From: Solidesulfovibrio sp.
GTDB taxonomy: Bacteria; Desulfobacterota; Desulfovibrionia; Desulfovibrionales; Desulfovibrionaceae
NCBI RefSeq assembly: GCF_038562415.1
Contig: NZ_JBCFBA010000011.1
Coordinates: 62,001 to 126,000 of the forward strand
Length of the DNA stretch: 64,000 nucleotides
Direction: 5' to 3'
A model generated the notes under the pieces. That model ran no database searches, was not told where the DNA came from, and was given only the letters and a program-made list of their open reading frames with translations. The translations under genes and the position numbers were made by a program. This document shows positions 52,856 through 61,951 of the stretch, piece by piece (the first letter of the stretch is position 1; each line of letters begins with the position of its first letter).

Positions 52856-53604
52856 GGCCGAAACTCCGGGCCGAGCAGCGCGGCCAGTTCGCGGTTGGGC
52901 CCGGCGTAACGTTCGCGCAGCCACTGCCGGGTTTCCTCGGTCAGGGGCGGCACGCCCGTGTCGCGGCTGGGGTTGACCCGGCCCAGGTCCTGGGCGTCCT
53001 CGGGGCGCGGCGCGACGCCGAGAAAAGCGTGCACCCGGGTCAGCACGGCCTCGGGATCGCTACGCAGATCCTCGAAGCGCAGGCACAGGATGCGCTCGGC
53101 CGCAAACAGGGCGTAGTACGGGGCCAGCAGCCTGGCGTAGAGCCCCCGGGAAAAATAGGCATTGGGGTGCACGAAGCGCAGGCTCGCGTCGAGGTTGGCC
53201 TCGCGGGTCTCCTCCAGCTCCAGGGCGGTCTGGAAATCCTCGTCCTCGTGGCCGTTCATGCGCGACCAGACGTAGTTGGAATAGGCCCGCTCCACCGGGT
53301 CGCGCAGGGTGAACAGAAGCTTGACCCCGGGCAGGCAGTCGCGGATGCGCCGGGCGCAGGCCGGGTTTTCCAGGTAGTACGAGCCCTTTTCGCCGTAGAC
53401 GCAGGCCGGGTCCGGGTCCGGGAACCAGGTCGCCCGGTAGTGGTCGAGGCCCTTGGCGTAGAGTTCGTCGCGGTGGAAGAACTTGGGCTCGGGAATGAAC
53501 GGCTTGGCCATGACAATGGCCGGATGACGGTCCAGGGCGTGGCAGAACCAGGTGGTGCCGCTTCTGGGCGCGCCGCCGATGATGAACTGGGGGATGTCGG
53601 TCAT
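52849..53604 (-). CDS. Sulfotransferase family protein
   Basis: A 251-residue protein with the PAPS 5-prime phosphosulfate loop GAPRSGTTWFCHAL at the N-terminus and the 3-prime phosphate binding segment LRDPVERAYSNYVWSR, as in carbohydrate/heparan-type sulfotransferases. It probably sulfates a surface glycan, which is fitting for a sulfate reducer that makes APS/PAPS. ATG 53604 is six bases downstream of the flavin reductase stop codon. Confidence 0.87.
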   Translation of the reverse strand: MTDIPQFIIGGAPRSGTTWFCHALDRHPAIVMAKPFIPEPKFFHRDELYAKGLDHYRATWFPDPDPACVYGEKGSYYLENPACARRIRDCLPGVKLLFTLRDPVERAYSNYVWSRMNGHEDEDFQTALELEETREANLDASLRFVHPNAYFSRGLYARLLAPYYALFAAERILCLRFEDLRSDPEAVLTRVHAFLGVAPRPEDAQDLGRVNPSRDTGVPPLTEETRQWLRERYAGPNRELAALLGPEFRPW

Positions 53605-53610
53605 GGCTGG

Positions 53611-54279
53611 CTACTTGCCGGGGGTGCCGCCGGCGGGGTTGGCCGGGTCGACGCGTTCGGCCATGCTGCGCCACAGCAGGCGTTGTTCGCCCGAGGCCAT
53701 GTCCTCGTCGAGGTGCACGGCCAGCACCTTGCCGATGACCCAGGTATGGCTGCCCAGAAACTGCATGTGCTCCACGGCGCACTCGAAATTGAGCGGGCAT
53801 TCCTTGAGCACGGGCGGGCGCACGTGCTTGGAAGCCACCCGGGTCAGGCCGGCCTTGGCGAACTTGTCCACCCCGTCGCGGCCGGACAGCGATCCGCAGA
53901 TGATGACCTTCTTGGTCATCTCCGGGGAAATGACCGGCACGTTGAGGGTGAATTCCCGGCTGGCCTCAAGCAGCGTCAACGAGTAGCGCGGCCCGTCGCC
54001 CCGGGTGGATTCGCCCTGGGTGAACATGGGAAAGCCGAGCATGAAGGGGTAGGCGTTGACCACCACGGTGCAGGCCACGGACATGACGTTGTCGCGGCTG
54101 CCGTCGCCGGTGGCGAGCAGGCCCACGGCGCTGGGAAAAAAGCTCGGCCACCAGCCGCCATAGGCCTCGTGGGGCACGTCCTTGATGTCCTTGACGCGCT
54201 TGCCGTCGGCGAGCTCCCCTTCAAAAAATCCCGTTTTTTCTGTCGGATACTGATAAAACGGCGTATAGCCCTTGCCCAT
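53611..54279 (-). CDS. Flavin reductase-like (FMN-binding split barrel) protein
   Basis: A 222-residue protein with the split-barrel fold pattern: FPSAVGLLATGD, NVMSVACTVVVNAYPFMLGF and a C-terminal HTWVIGKVLAVHLDED. Such proteins bind FMN and reduce flavins or act as NAD(P)H-dependent reductases. It has AAAGGAGGAG upstream of ATG 54279. Its presence inside a glycan cluster is odd, as no flavin-dependent partner is next to it. Confidence 0.8.
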   Translation of the reverse strand: MGKGYTPFYQYPTEKTGFFEGELADGKRVKDIKDVPHEAYGGWWPSFFPSAVGLLATGDGSRDNVMSVACTVVVNAYPFMLGFPMFTQGESTRGDGPRYSLTLLEASREFTLNVPVISPEMTKKVIICGSLSGRDGVDKFAKAGLTRVASKHVRPPVLKECPLNFECAVEHMQFLGSHTWVIGKVLAVHLDEDMASGEQRLLWRSMAERVDPANPAGGTPGK

Positions 54280-54312
54280 GTCTCCTCCTTTCGCCGAGCA
54301 CCGCCAGGCCGT

Positions 54313-55563
54313 CTAGCCGGCCAGGGCCTGGCGCAGGCCTTCCACCACCCGGTCCACGTCCGCCTCGGCCATGGAGGCGTACAAGGGCAGCACGATGCCC
54401 GAGGCGCTGGCCCACTCGCTGCGGGGCAGGCAGCCCACGGGCCAGGCGTCCTGGTAGGGCGGTTCCAGATGGGCGCACATCACGGCCCGGCGGGTGCTTA
54501 TGCCCTGGTCCTTGAGCGACTGCATGACCGTCGTGCGCCGGTCGGGCTCGGCCAGGGCGACGACGAAACTCTGCCAGTTGGTGCGGCCCCAGGCCGGCTC
54601 CCGGGGCGGCACGACACCGGACAGGCCGGCCAGCCGCTCCAGGTAGCGCTCGGCCAGGGCGCGGCGCCGCTGCACGATGCCGGCCAGACGGCCGAGCTGG
54701 ACCAGGCCCACGGCGGCCTGGATGTCGGTCAGGCGGTAGTTGTAGCCGGTCTCCAGGTAACGCTCGAACACGACCGAGGCGCTTTTGTGGCGCTCGGCGT
54801 CGGACACGCTCATGCCGTGCTGGCGCAGCAGCCGGAAGCGGCGGTCGTAGTCGGGGTTGGCCGTGGTCAGCATGCCGCCGTCGCCGGTGGTGATGACCTT
54901 GCGGGGATGGAAGCTGAAGCAGGCCACGTCGCCGTGGGGTCGGCCGACGGGTTCCAGGGTCGTGCCGTCGGCGCAAAAAAGCGCGCTGCCGGCGGCGCAG
55001 GCCGCGTCCTCCACCACCGGGATGCCCAGGGGCCGGGCCAAACCCAGGATGGCGGCCATGTCCGCCGGCATGCCCACCTGGTGCACGACCAGGATGGCCC
55101 CGACCCGGCCCACCGGCCCGGCCAGGCCGTGCAGCGGGCTTTGGGGCCAGGCGGCCAGGCGCCCGGCCTCGCCGTACCAGGGCCGGCCGTCGCGCAGGGC
55201 GCAGGAGGCGTCGAGAAAGCGGCCGAGCTCCCGGGGATCGAGGTTGCCGCTGGCCGGATCGATGTCCAGGAAAACCGGTTCGGCCCCGCAATAACGCACG
55301 GCATTGGCCGTGGCGATGAAGGAATGGCTGACCGTGACGACCACGTCGCCCGGGCCCACGCCCACGGCCACAAGGGCCAGATGCAGGGCGGCCGTACAGC
55401 TGGACACGGCGCAGGCAAAGGGGCTGCCGACCACGGCGGCGAATGCGCGCTCGAAAGCGGCCACGCGCGGGCCCTGGGTCACCCAGCCGGAAGCCACGGC
55501 CTCGGCCGCGGCCCGGGCCTCGGCCTCGCCCAGGTCCGGCAGGGCCACGGGAATGTCGGCCAT
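54313..55563 (-). CDS. DegT/DnrJ/EryC1 aminotransferase (sugar), copy 2
   Basis: A 416-residue PLP enzyme. PLP lysine in FSFHPRKVITTGDGG; other signatures are VSSCTAALHLALVAVGVGPG and VVEDAACAAGS. It converts a keto sugar nucleotide to an amino sugar nucleotide. Its start codon shares one base with the stop of the preceding epimerase gene (TGATG). Confidence 0.88.
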   Translation of the reverse strand: MADIPVALPDLGEAEARAAAEAVASGWVTQGPRVAAFERAFAAVVGSPFACAVSSCTAALHLALVAVGVGPGDVVVTVSHSFIATANAVRYCGAEPVFLDIDPASGNLDPRELGRFLDASCALRDGRPWYGEAGRLAAWPQSPLHGLAGPVGRVGAILVVHQVGMPADMAAILGLARPLGIPVVEDAACAAGSALFCADGTTLEPVGRPHGDVACFSFHPRKVITTGDGGMLTTANPDYDRRFRLLRQHGMSVSDAERHKSASVVFERYLETGYNYRLTDIQAAVGLVQLGRLAGIVQRRRALAERYLERLAGLSGVVPPREPAWGRTNWQSFVVALAEPDRRTTVMQSLKDQGISTRRAVMCAHLEPPYQDAWPVGCLPRSEWASASGIVLPLYASMAEADVDRVVEGLRQALAG

Positions 55564-56606
55564 CACCGCCCTCCCCTCGCGTCCCGGGCGGCAAGCCACG
55601 CCTCCGCCGGCACGTCGTTCCAGTTTTGCGGCCGCATGGAGGCCAGCACCGCTTCGGTTGGGGCCACGTGCTCGCGAAACCAGGCGATGGTGCGCGCAAG
55701 CCCCTCTTCGATGCCGATGCGGGGCGAGGTGCCAAGCAAGCCACGCAGCTTGGACGGGTCGCCGAAAAGCCGCAGCACGTCGCTTGGCCGGCCCGGCAGG
55801 TGCGCGGGGGCGAGGCCGCCGCCGATGTCGGCTACAATGGCCTCGACCACCCGGCGGATGCTCACTTCCTCGCCGTGGCAGACGTTGACGGTCTGCCCGG
55901 CCGCCTGCGGGCAGTCCATGAGCCCGATGAGGATGGCGGCCGTCTCGGTGACGTAGGTGAAATCGCGGGTCTGGCTGCCGTCGCCGTAGATGACCGGGGG
56001 CTGGCCGGCCAGGGCCAGGAGGATGGCCCGGGGGATGAGTTCGCCGAGGACCCCGGCGTAGTGCTCCCGCGGGCCGTAGTTGTTGTGGGGCCGGGCGATG
56101 ACCGTCTCCAGCCAGCCGGCCCGCTGGAAAACCTCGGCGTAGTATTCGCCGGTGAGCTTGGAGGCGCCGTAGATGGTTTCGGGCTTGTAGTGGTAGAGCT
56201 CGGGCATGGGCACGATGTCGGCCGTGCCGTTGACCTCGGAGCTCGAACAGTACAGCAGCCGGCGCACGCCCGCCCCGGCCGCCGCCTTGAGCACGTTGAG
56301 CGTGCCCGTGGCGTTGACCTCGTGGACTTCGGTGGGCCGGCGCAGGCTCAGGCGCACGTTGCGGCAGGCCAGGTGGAAGACCTCGGCTGCGCCTTCGAAC
56401 AACCCGGCCAGGGCGGCTTCGTCGCGGATGTCGGCCGCGACCACCCGCACCCGGGGGTTGGCCGCATGGTGGGCCAGGTGCTGGCGCTTGCCGCTGGAGA
56501 AATCGTCCACCACCAGCACCTCGCGGCCAGCGGCGACCAGGGCGTCGACCAGGTGGCTGCCGATAAATCCGGCGCCGCCGGTGACCAGGCAAAATCCTTG
56601 GCTCAT
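55563..56606 (-). CDS. NAD-dependent nucleotide-sugar epimerase/dehydratase
   Basis: A 347-residue extended SDR protein: LVTGGAGFIGSHLVDALVAAG, YCSSSEVNG, catalytic Y-X3-K in IYGASKLTGEYYAE, and GSQTRDFTYVTE. It belongs with UDP-glucose 4-epimerase/dTDP-glucose dehydratase-type enzymes; its exact sugar is not readable. It overlaps the preceding aminotransferase by four bases (ATGA). Confidence 0.88.
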   Translation of the reverse strand: MSQGFCLVTGGAGFIGSHLVDALVAAGREVLVVDDFSSGKRQHLAHHAANPRVRVVAADIRDEAALAGLFEGAAEVFHLACRNVRLSLRRPTEVHEVNATGTLNVLKAAAGAGVRRLLYCSSSEVNGTADIVPMPELYHYKPETIYGASKLTGEYYAEVFQRAGWLETVIARPHNNYGPREHYAGVLGELIPRAILLALAGQPPVIYGDGSQTRDFTYVTETAAILIGLMDCPQAAGQTVNVCHGEEVSIRRVVEAIVADIGGGLAPAHLPGRPSDVLRLFGDPSKLRGLLGTSPRIGIEEGLARTIAWFREHVAPTEAVLASMRPQNWNDVPAEAWLAARDARGGR

Positions 56607-57712
56607 GCGTCAAGCTCCCGGGTGATGCGGGCCACCTGGCCGGCCACTTCGCGGACCTGGTCCGGCGTCAAAAACGGGCACATGGGCAGGGACAGGACCT
56701 CGCGGGCGGCGGCCTCGGACGCGGGGAAATCCCCCGGGCCGTAGCCCAGGCCGGCATAGCCCGGTTGGAGGTGGACCGGCACGGGATAGTGCAGGCCGGT
56801 CTGCACCCCGGCTTCCTGGAGGCGCGCCTGGAGGGCGTCGCGCTTGGGGTGGCGCACCACATAGAGGTGGAAGGCGTGGCGGCAGTCCGGGGCCTGCCAG
56901 GGGATGGTCACCCCGGCCTCGGCCAGGCACCGGCCGTAGAGGGCGGCATGGGCCCGGCGGGTGTCGTTCCAGGCCGGCAGGCGCTTGAGTTTGATGCGCA
57001 GCATGGCGCCCTGGATGCCGTCCATGCGGTAATTGTAGCCGAGCACTTCGTGGTGGTAGCGCTTCTTGGCGCCCCAGTCGCGCAGCATGCGCAGCTTTTC
57101 GGCCAGGGCCGCGTCGTCCGTGACCACCATGCCGCCCTCGCCGCAGGCGCCGAGGTTCTTGCCGGGATAGAAGCTGAAGCAGGCCATGGCCCCGAGCGAC
57201 CCGGCCGGCCGGCCCTTGTAGGCGGCGCCGTGGGCCTGGCAGGCATCCTCGATGACCGTGAGCCCGTGCGCCTGGGCCAAGGCCAGCAGCGGGTCCATGT
57301 CGGCGGTCTGGCCGTAGAGGTGGACCGGCAGGAGGGCCTTGGTGCGGGGGGTGACGGCTTGGGCGACCAGGGCCGGGTCCATGGTCAGGCGCCCGGGCTC
57401 GACGTCCACGAACACGGGCCGCGCGCCGGCGTAGAGGATGGCCGCCACCGTGGCCACGAAGGTGTGGGGCACGGTGATGACCTCGTCGCCCGGGCCGACG
57501 CCGGCGGCCAGAAGGGCCAGGTGCAGGGAGCTCGTGCCGGTGTTGACGCCGATGCCGTGGGCCACGCCGCACAGGGCGGCGAATTCGTTCTCGAAGGCGG
57601 CCACTTCCGGACCCAGGACGTACTGGGCGCTTGCAAGGACGCGTTCGGCCGCGGGCAGGGCCTCGTCCTTGATGGCCTCCCACTGGGCGCGCAGATTCAG
57701 AAACGGAATCAT
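56603..57712 (-). CDS. DegT/DnrJ/EryC1 aminotransferase (WbpE-like), copy 1
   Basis: A 369-residue PLP aminotransferase. IPFLNLRAQWEAIKDE at the start, GVNTGTSSLHLALLAAGVG, ALLPVHLYGQTADMDP, IEDACQAHGA and the PLP lysine in FSFYPGKNLGACGEGG. These match WbpE-type enzymes that aminate a 3-keto sugar. It overlaps the Gfo/Idh oxidoreductase upstream by four bases, the usual partner that makes the keto sugar. Confidence 0.88.
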   Translation of the reverse strand: MIPFLNLRAQWEAIKDEALPAAERVLASAQYVLGPEVAAFENEFAALCGVAHGIGVNTGTSSLHLALLAAGVGPGDEVITVPHTFVATVAAILYAGARPVFVDVEPGRLTMDPALVAQAVTPRTKALLPVHLYGQTADMDPLLALAQAHGLTVIEDACQAHGAAYKGRPAGSLGAMACFSFYPGKNLGACGEGGMVVTDDAALAEKLRMLRDWGAKKRYHHEVLGYNYRMDGIQGAMLRIKLKRLPAWNDTRRAHAALYGRCLAEAGVTIPWQAPDCRHAFHLYVVRHPKRDALQARLQEAGVQTGLHYPVPVHLQPGYAGLGYGPGDFPASEAAAREVLSLPMCPFLTPDQVREVAGQVARITRELDA

Positions 57713-58728
57713 AACGAATCTCCCAGCGGGACCGGGCTCCCGCCCTGCTCCAGGGAGCGGTTGGCGGCTTCGAGGATGCGCACGATGCGAAGGCCCATTT
57801 CGCCGGAGGTAAAGGGCGTGGCCTGGCCGCGCAGGCACTCCAGGAAGTGCCCGGTTTCCCGGGCCAGGGCCTCGGTGCGGTCGTAGCACGGGGCGAGCAT
57901 GTCGCCGGTGCGGTAGCCGATGCTGATGGCGTAGGCGTCGTCGCTGCCGCATTCCATGGTGATGCCGCTGTCGTAGATCTTGATTTTTTCGCTGGGATGG
58001 AGGTCGTCGAAGACCACCATCTTGCGGGTGCCGCTGATGAGCGTCTGGCGCAGCTTGACCGGGGAAAGCCAGTTGACGTTGATGTGGGCGATCAGCGGCG
58101 AATCGTAAAAGACCGTGAGGTAGCCGAGGTTTTCCGGCCGGCCGGGGACGTTGCGGATGCCGGTCGCCGCCACGCGCACCGGCTTTTCCGGCAGGATGTA
58201 GTCCATGATGGACAGGTCGTGCACGGCCAGGTCCCAGAAGACGTTGACGTCGCACTGGAACAGCCCCAGGTTCACCCGGGTGGAGTCGTAATAGTAGAGG
58301 TCGCCGAGCTCGCCGGAACTGACCAGGTCGTGGATCTTGCGCACCGCGCCCATGTAGACGAAGGTGTGGTCCACCATGAGCGTGAGGTTTCGCCGGGCGG
58401 CCTCGTCCACCAGGCGCTTGGCGTCGTCGCTGTTGTCGGTCAGCGGTTTTTCCACGAGGATGTGCTTGCCGGCGGCCAGGGCCTCCCTGGCGATGGCGGC
58501 GTGGCTGCCAACCGGCGTGGCGATGGCCACGCCGTGGATGTCCGGGTTGCGCAGCAGCTCCCGGTAGTCTTCCGTGACCGCCACGGACGGGGAGGCCCGA
58601 CGCACGGCGGCCAACCGGCCGGGGCGCAGGTCGCTGACCATGACCACCCGGCAATCCGGCTGGGCCATGAAATTGCGGACCAGGTTCGGCCCCCAATAGC
58701 CGTAACCGATGACTCCGATTCCTATCAT
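57709..58728 (-). CDS. Gfo/Idh/MocA-family oxidoreductase (WbpB-like)
   Basis: A 339-residue protein: IGVIGYGYWGPNLVRNF (NAD-binding), AIATPVGSHAAIAREALAAG, HILVEKPLTDN (the catalytic EKP) and the C-terminal substrate domain. WbpB-type enzymes oxidise the 3-hydroxyl of a UDP-sugar acid. With the following aminotransferase and the acyltransferase upstream it forms a probable three-step route to a 3-acetamido sugar. Confidence 0.85.
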   Translation of the reverse strand: MIGIGVIGYGYWGPNLVRNFMAQPDCRVVMVSDLRPGRLAAVRRASPSVAVTEDYRELLRNPDIHGVAIATPVGSHAAIAREALAAGKHILVEKPLTDNSDDAKRLVDEAARRNLTLMVDHTFVYMGAVRKIHDLVSSGELGDLYYYDSTRVNLGLFQCDVNVFWDLAVHDLSIMDYILPEKPVRVAATGIRNVPGRPENLGYLTVFYDSPLIAHINVNWLSPVKLRQTLISGTRKMVVFDDLHPSEKIKIYDSGITMECGSDDAYAISIGYRTGDMLAPCYDRTEALARETGHFLECLRGQATPFTSGEMGLRIVRILEAANRSLEQGGSPVPLGDSL

Positions 58729-58789
58729 GTCGTCATCCAAGGCACTTGAGTGCCGGTGCTGGGCGTTGTTGCCGCATGGCGGAAAAGCC

Positions 58790-59266
58790 TCAGGCGGGGG
58801 AATCCAGGCGGCGAAGGAGCCTGGCCGGCACGCCGGCCACCAGGGCATGGTCGGGCACGTCCCCGGTGACCACGGCCCCGGCGCCGATCATGGCGCCCTC
58901 GCCGATGGTCAGGCCGCACAGGATCACGGCCCCGCTGCCGATGCTGGCGCCCCGGCGCACCACGGTGGGTTCCATGACCCAGTCCTCGGCCGTGAGCAGT
59001 TGCCCGTTTTTGCTCGCGCGGGGGTAGCGGTCGTTGGTGAAAAGGACCCCGTGGCCGACGAAGACATCGTCCTCGATGACCACGCCCTCGCAGAGGAAGG
59101 TATGGGAGGAAATCTTGCAGCGGCTGCCGACCGAGGCCCCGGCCTGTATCTCGACAAAGGTGCCGATCTTGGTCATCTCGCCGATGGTGCAGCCGTAGAG
59201 GTTCACCAGTTCCGGGTGAAAGACAATGCTGCCTTCACCGATACGCACGTTGGCGCTTATGGGCAT
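58790..59266 (-). CDS. Hexapeptide-repeat acyltransferase (WbpD-like)
   Basis: A 158-residue left-handed beta-helix protein with many hexapeptide repeats (IGEGSIV, IGTFVEIQAGASVGSRCKIS, IGSGAVILCGLTIGEGAMIG) and the usual end VAGVPARLLRRL. It N-acetylates an amino sugar nucleotide, most likely the product of the WbpE-like aminotransferase. ATG 59266 follows GAGGTGG closely; an upstream in-frame ATG is less likely. Confidence 0.85.
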   Translation of the reverse strand: MPISANVRIGEGSIVFHPELVNLYGCTIGEMTKIGTFVEIQAGASVGSRCKISSHTFLCEGVVIEDDVFVGHGVLFTNDRYPRASKNGQLLTAEDWVMEPTVVRRGASIGSGAVILCGLTIGEGAMIGAGAVVTGDVPDHALVAGVPARLLRRLDSPA

Positions 59267-59371
59267 CTCCACCTCGGTTCGTCCGCCCGGCCCGGCCGCG
59301 CGCCTGTCGCCGACGCCGCCCGTAGCGGCGCCGTTTCCGGGCAAGGGACGGCTGGCGTTCTAGCAAGTTTG

Positions 59372-61810
59372 CTACGGTTTGGAAAGTGCGGCCTGGCCGG
59401 CCTGGCTGCCCAGGTGAAAGAGCACATCCCCCTGGCGGCGCGCCAGCTGGGCGCCCCGGCCGTAGAGCATAAAGCGCAGGACGGAGTCCGCCTGCCCGGC
59501 CGGCCCCAGGTCGAGGGGGCACTGCAAACCCACGGGCGTGCAGCCGGACGGCGGGCTTTTCATGGCGAAAAGCTCGCGAAAGCCGCCGTCCGGCTCCTGG
59601 CGCAGGACCTGCAAGCTGGCATTGGGGCCGCACAGGCGCGGGAAGAAAAGCGTTCCCGGGCCGGCGGCGCCCACCGCCACGGTCAGGCTTCCCGGCCGGC
59701 CGGCATCCACCGGGCTCACCGTGGCGAATCCGGCCGCGTCGGCCGGCTCCACGGCCAGGTTGTCCTCGCCCAGGGTCCGCTGGCCGGGCAGGGCCGTGTC
59801 CACGAAACCCTGGGGCAAGGTCGAGGTGTAGAGCCACTGGGCGCAGTCGCTTTCCTCGTCGGCCGCGCACACGGCCAGGCGGGTTTCCTTGAGTTGCAGG
59901 GTGCGCAGGACCGCCAGGTTGGGCCGTTCCTCGTCGGTGTCCACGCGCAGGAGGAACCGTATGGCCAGGCGCCGGTAGGGCCGGTCGCGGCGGATGGTGG
60001 CGGCGAAGGCGCTGCGCGGGTCCTTGCCCAGGCTTTCGAGCAGGGCGACCGGCGCCTCGTCGTCGAAGGCGTATTCGCAGCGCAGGCGGTTGCCCGGGGC
60101 CTCGTTGGCGAAGCGGAACCAGACCTGGATGCTGTGCCGGTCGCCTGCGGCCTGGTTTTCCAGGACATATTCCAGGCTGCCGGGCTGGCCGCGCCGGGTG
60201 GCCACGAGGCCGTAGCCCCAGAACGGATGGATGGCCAGGTCGCGCAGGGCATGGGCCTGGCGGCACACAGCCCCGGGATCGGTGCCGAGGACGGCGGTAA
60301 AGGGCGTGGCTTCGACCCGCAACGCATCCTGGCGCGGGTAGGCGAAGGTATAGAGGGTGAATTCCCTGTCGCGCACCACCCGCTCGGGTCGGCCCAGGCG
60401 GGCGAACACCTCGGCCTCGTCGTGGCCGAGGTGGGCGAAATCGTTGCCCGAGGTCAGGAAGTTGAAGCGCCCGACCGTTTCCCCCGGGGCCAGGCCCTGG
60501 CGGACGAGGGGATTGGGCGTGGTGAAGCGGTCGAGATACCAGCTCACCCCTTCGCGAAAGAGGCTTTCCGAGACGGTGGTGAGCTGGGAGGCGTCGATGA
60601 GCGCCGGCAGCTTTCGGGCCACGTCCTTAAACGAGGCGAAATGGAAAATGGCGGCCGCGTAGCCGTTGACGCCCTCGTAGAAATCGGCCCGGTGGCGGGC
60701 GAAAAACGCCCCGCCCGCCGCCAGCGTGGCCACGGCCACGACCAGGGCGGCCGGCGCGCGCCAGCGGCCCCGCGTCCCGAGCGCCGCGCCGAAAACCATG
60801 GCCGCCGGGCCGAGCATGAACAGGAAATAGATCGGCCAGACCGTGCGGCCCGAGCGCATGACCAGAAGGGCCGCCACCGGCACGGCCACCACCAGGCCCA
60901 GCAGGGCCGCCAGGCGGGCGTCGCGCCGGGCCAGCCGCCAGGCCCCCACGGCGGCCACGGCCGCGAACGGCCAAAACCCGGCCAAGGTCCCCGTGGGCGA
61001 AGCCACCAGGGCCACGGCGGACAGGGCCGTCTCGGCGGCGGCAGCCAGGGTGTCGGCCTGCAAACCGGCCTCCTTGCGGCCAAGGAAGCTGACCAGAAAC
61101 GGCAGGACCGGCAGGGCGCCAACCAGGCTGGCCCCGGCGAACCAGGCCGCCGTGCGCCAGCGCCGCCGCAGGTCGCCCAGGGCGAAGGCGGCCACGGCCA
61201 CGCCCTCGGCGGCAACCACGAGCAGCCCCAGGTAATGCAGGGCCATGAGCCCGGCATTGGCCAGGGCCAAGGCCCACGGGCGAAACCGGGCCCGGTCGGC
61301 CAGGCCGGCGGCCAGAAGCTCCAACGCCCACACGAAAAGCGGCAGCATCAGGACATAGGGCCGCGTCTGGCGCGAAGCCCAGATATGGTAGGGCGAGACG
61401 GCCAGATAACCGGCCGCGGCCAGGGCGGCCGCCTGCCCGAGCCGTGGCGCCACCACCCTGTACAGGGCGTAGACCGTGGCCACGCCGGCCAGGGCGAAGG
61501 GAAATCGCAGGGCGAAATCCGAAAAGCCGCAGGCGGACACGGCCTTGAGCAGCAGATAGAAATAGGGGGAATTGTCGCTGATGCTCAACGTGGAACGCAA
61601 CAGCAGGTCGAGGGGCTTGACGGCGCTCAGGACGCTGTACATCTCGTCGGCCCACAAATAGGGCGCATCGAGGCGATAGAAGCGGAGAAAAACCGCCGTG
61701 GCCACGACCAGCCACAAAGCCACGGTCCCGGCCACCGTTCCGGAGGGCGTCCCGGGGGCGGCGGCTGGCGGGGGGCCTGACGGCCTGCGCGGCGGTTGAC
61801 TCGGCTCCAT
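59372..61810 (-). CDS. Polytopic glycosyltransferase (GT39/ArnT-like) with large C-terminal domain
   Basis: An 812-residue inner-membrane protein. The first 400 residues hold about ten hydrophobic segments; the start of the catalytic loop reads FLRFYRLDAPYLWADEMYSV, the Asp-Glu pattern of lipid-phosphosugar dependent transferases (PMT/ArnT type). The last 400 residues are soluble, probably periplasmic, without recognised domain. It is the first gene of the glycan cluster. The start (ATG 61810 or GTG 61819) has no strong Shine-Dalgarno and is uncertain. Confidence 0.78.
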   Translation of the reverse strand: MEPSQPPRRPSGPPPAAAPGTPSGTVAGTVALWLVVATAVFLRFYRLDAPYLWADEMYSVLSAVKPLDLLLRSTLSISDNSPYFYLLLKAVSACGFSDFALRFPFALAGVATVYALYRVVAPRLGQAAALAAAGYLAVSPYHIWASRQTRPYVLMLPLFVWALELLAAGLADRARFRPWALALANAGLMALHYLGLLVVAAEGVAVAAFALGDLRRRWRTAAWFAGASLVGALPVLPFLVSFLGRKEAGLQADTLAAAAETALSAVALVASPTGTLAGFWPFAAVAAVGAWRLARRDARLAALLGLVVAVPVAALLVMRSGRTVWPIYFLFMLGPAAMVFGAALGTRGRWRAPAALVVAVATLAAGGAFFARHRADFYEGVNGYAAAIFHFASFKDVARKLPALIDASQLTTVSESLFREGVSWYLDRFTTPNPLVRQGLAPGETVGRFNFLTSGNDFAHLGHDEAEVFARLGRPERVVRDREFTLYTFAYPRQDALRVEATPFTAVLGTDPGAVCRQAHALRDLAIHPFWGYGLVATRRGQPGSLEYVLENQAAGDRHSIQVWFRFANEAPGNRLRCEYAFDDEAPVALLESLGKDPRSAFAATIRRDRPYRRLAIRFLLRVDTDEERPNLAVLRTLQLKETRLAVCAADEESDCAQWLYTSTLPQGFVDTALPGQRTLGEDNLAVEPADAAGFATVSPVDAGRPGSLTVAVGAAGPGTLFFPRLCGPNASLQVLRQEPDGGFRELFAMKSPPSGCTPVGLQCPLDLGPAGQADSVLRFMLYGRGAQLARRQGDVLFHLGSQAGQAALSKP

Positions 61811-61951
61811 GGGGGTCACGGCTTGCTGGCGCCAGGGCAAGGCGTTGGCGCTTTTGGGAAAATACCGACGGTGGCGCTTATCCCAAAAGCCCCGGCCAGG
61901 CAAGGGGACCCGGCCGAGGGCGCATCGCGGCCGCCCGACCGGGGCGAGGCC

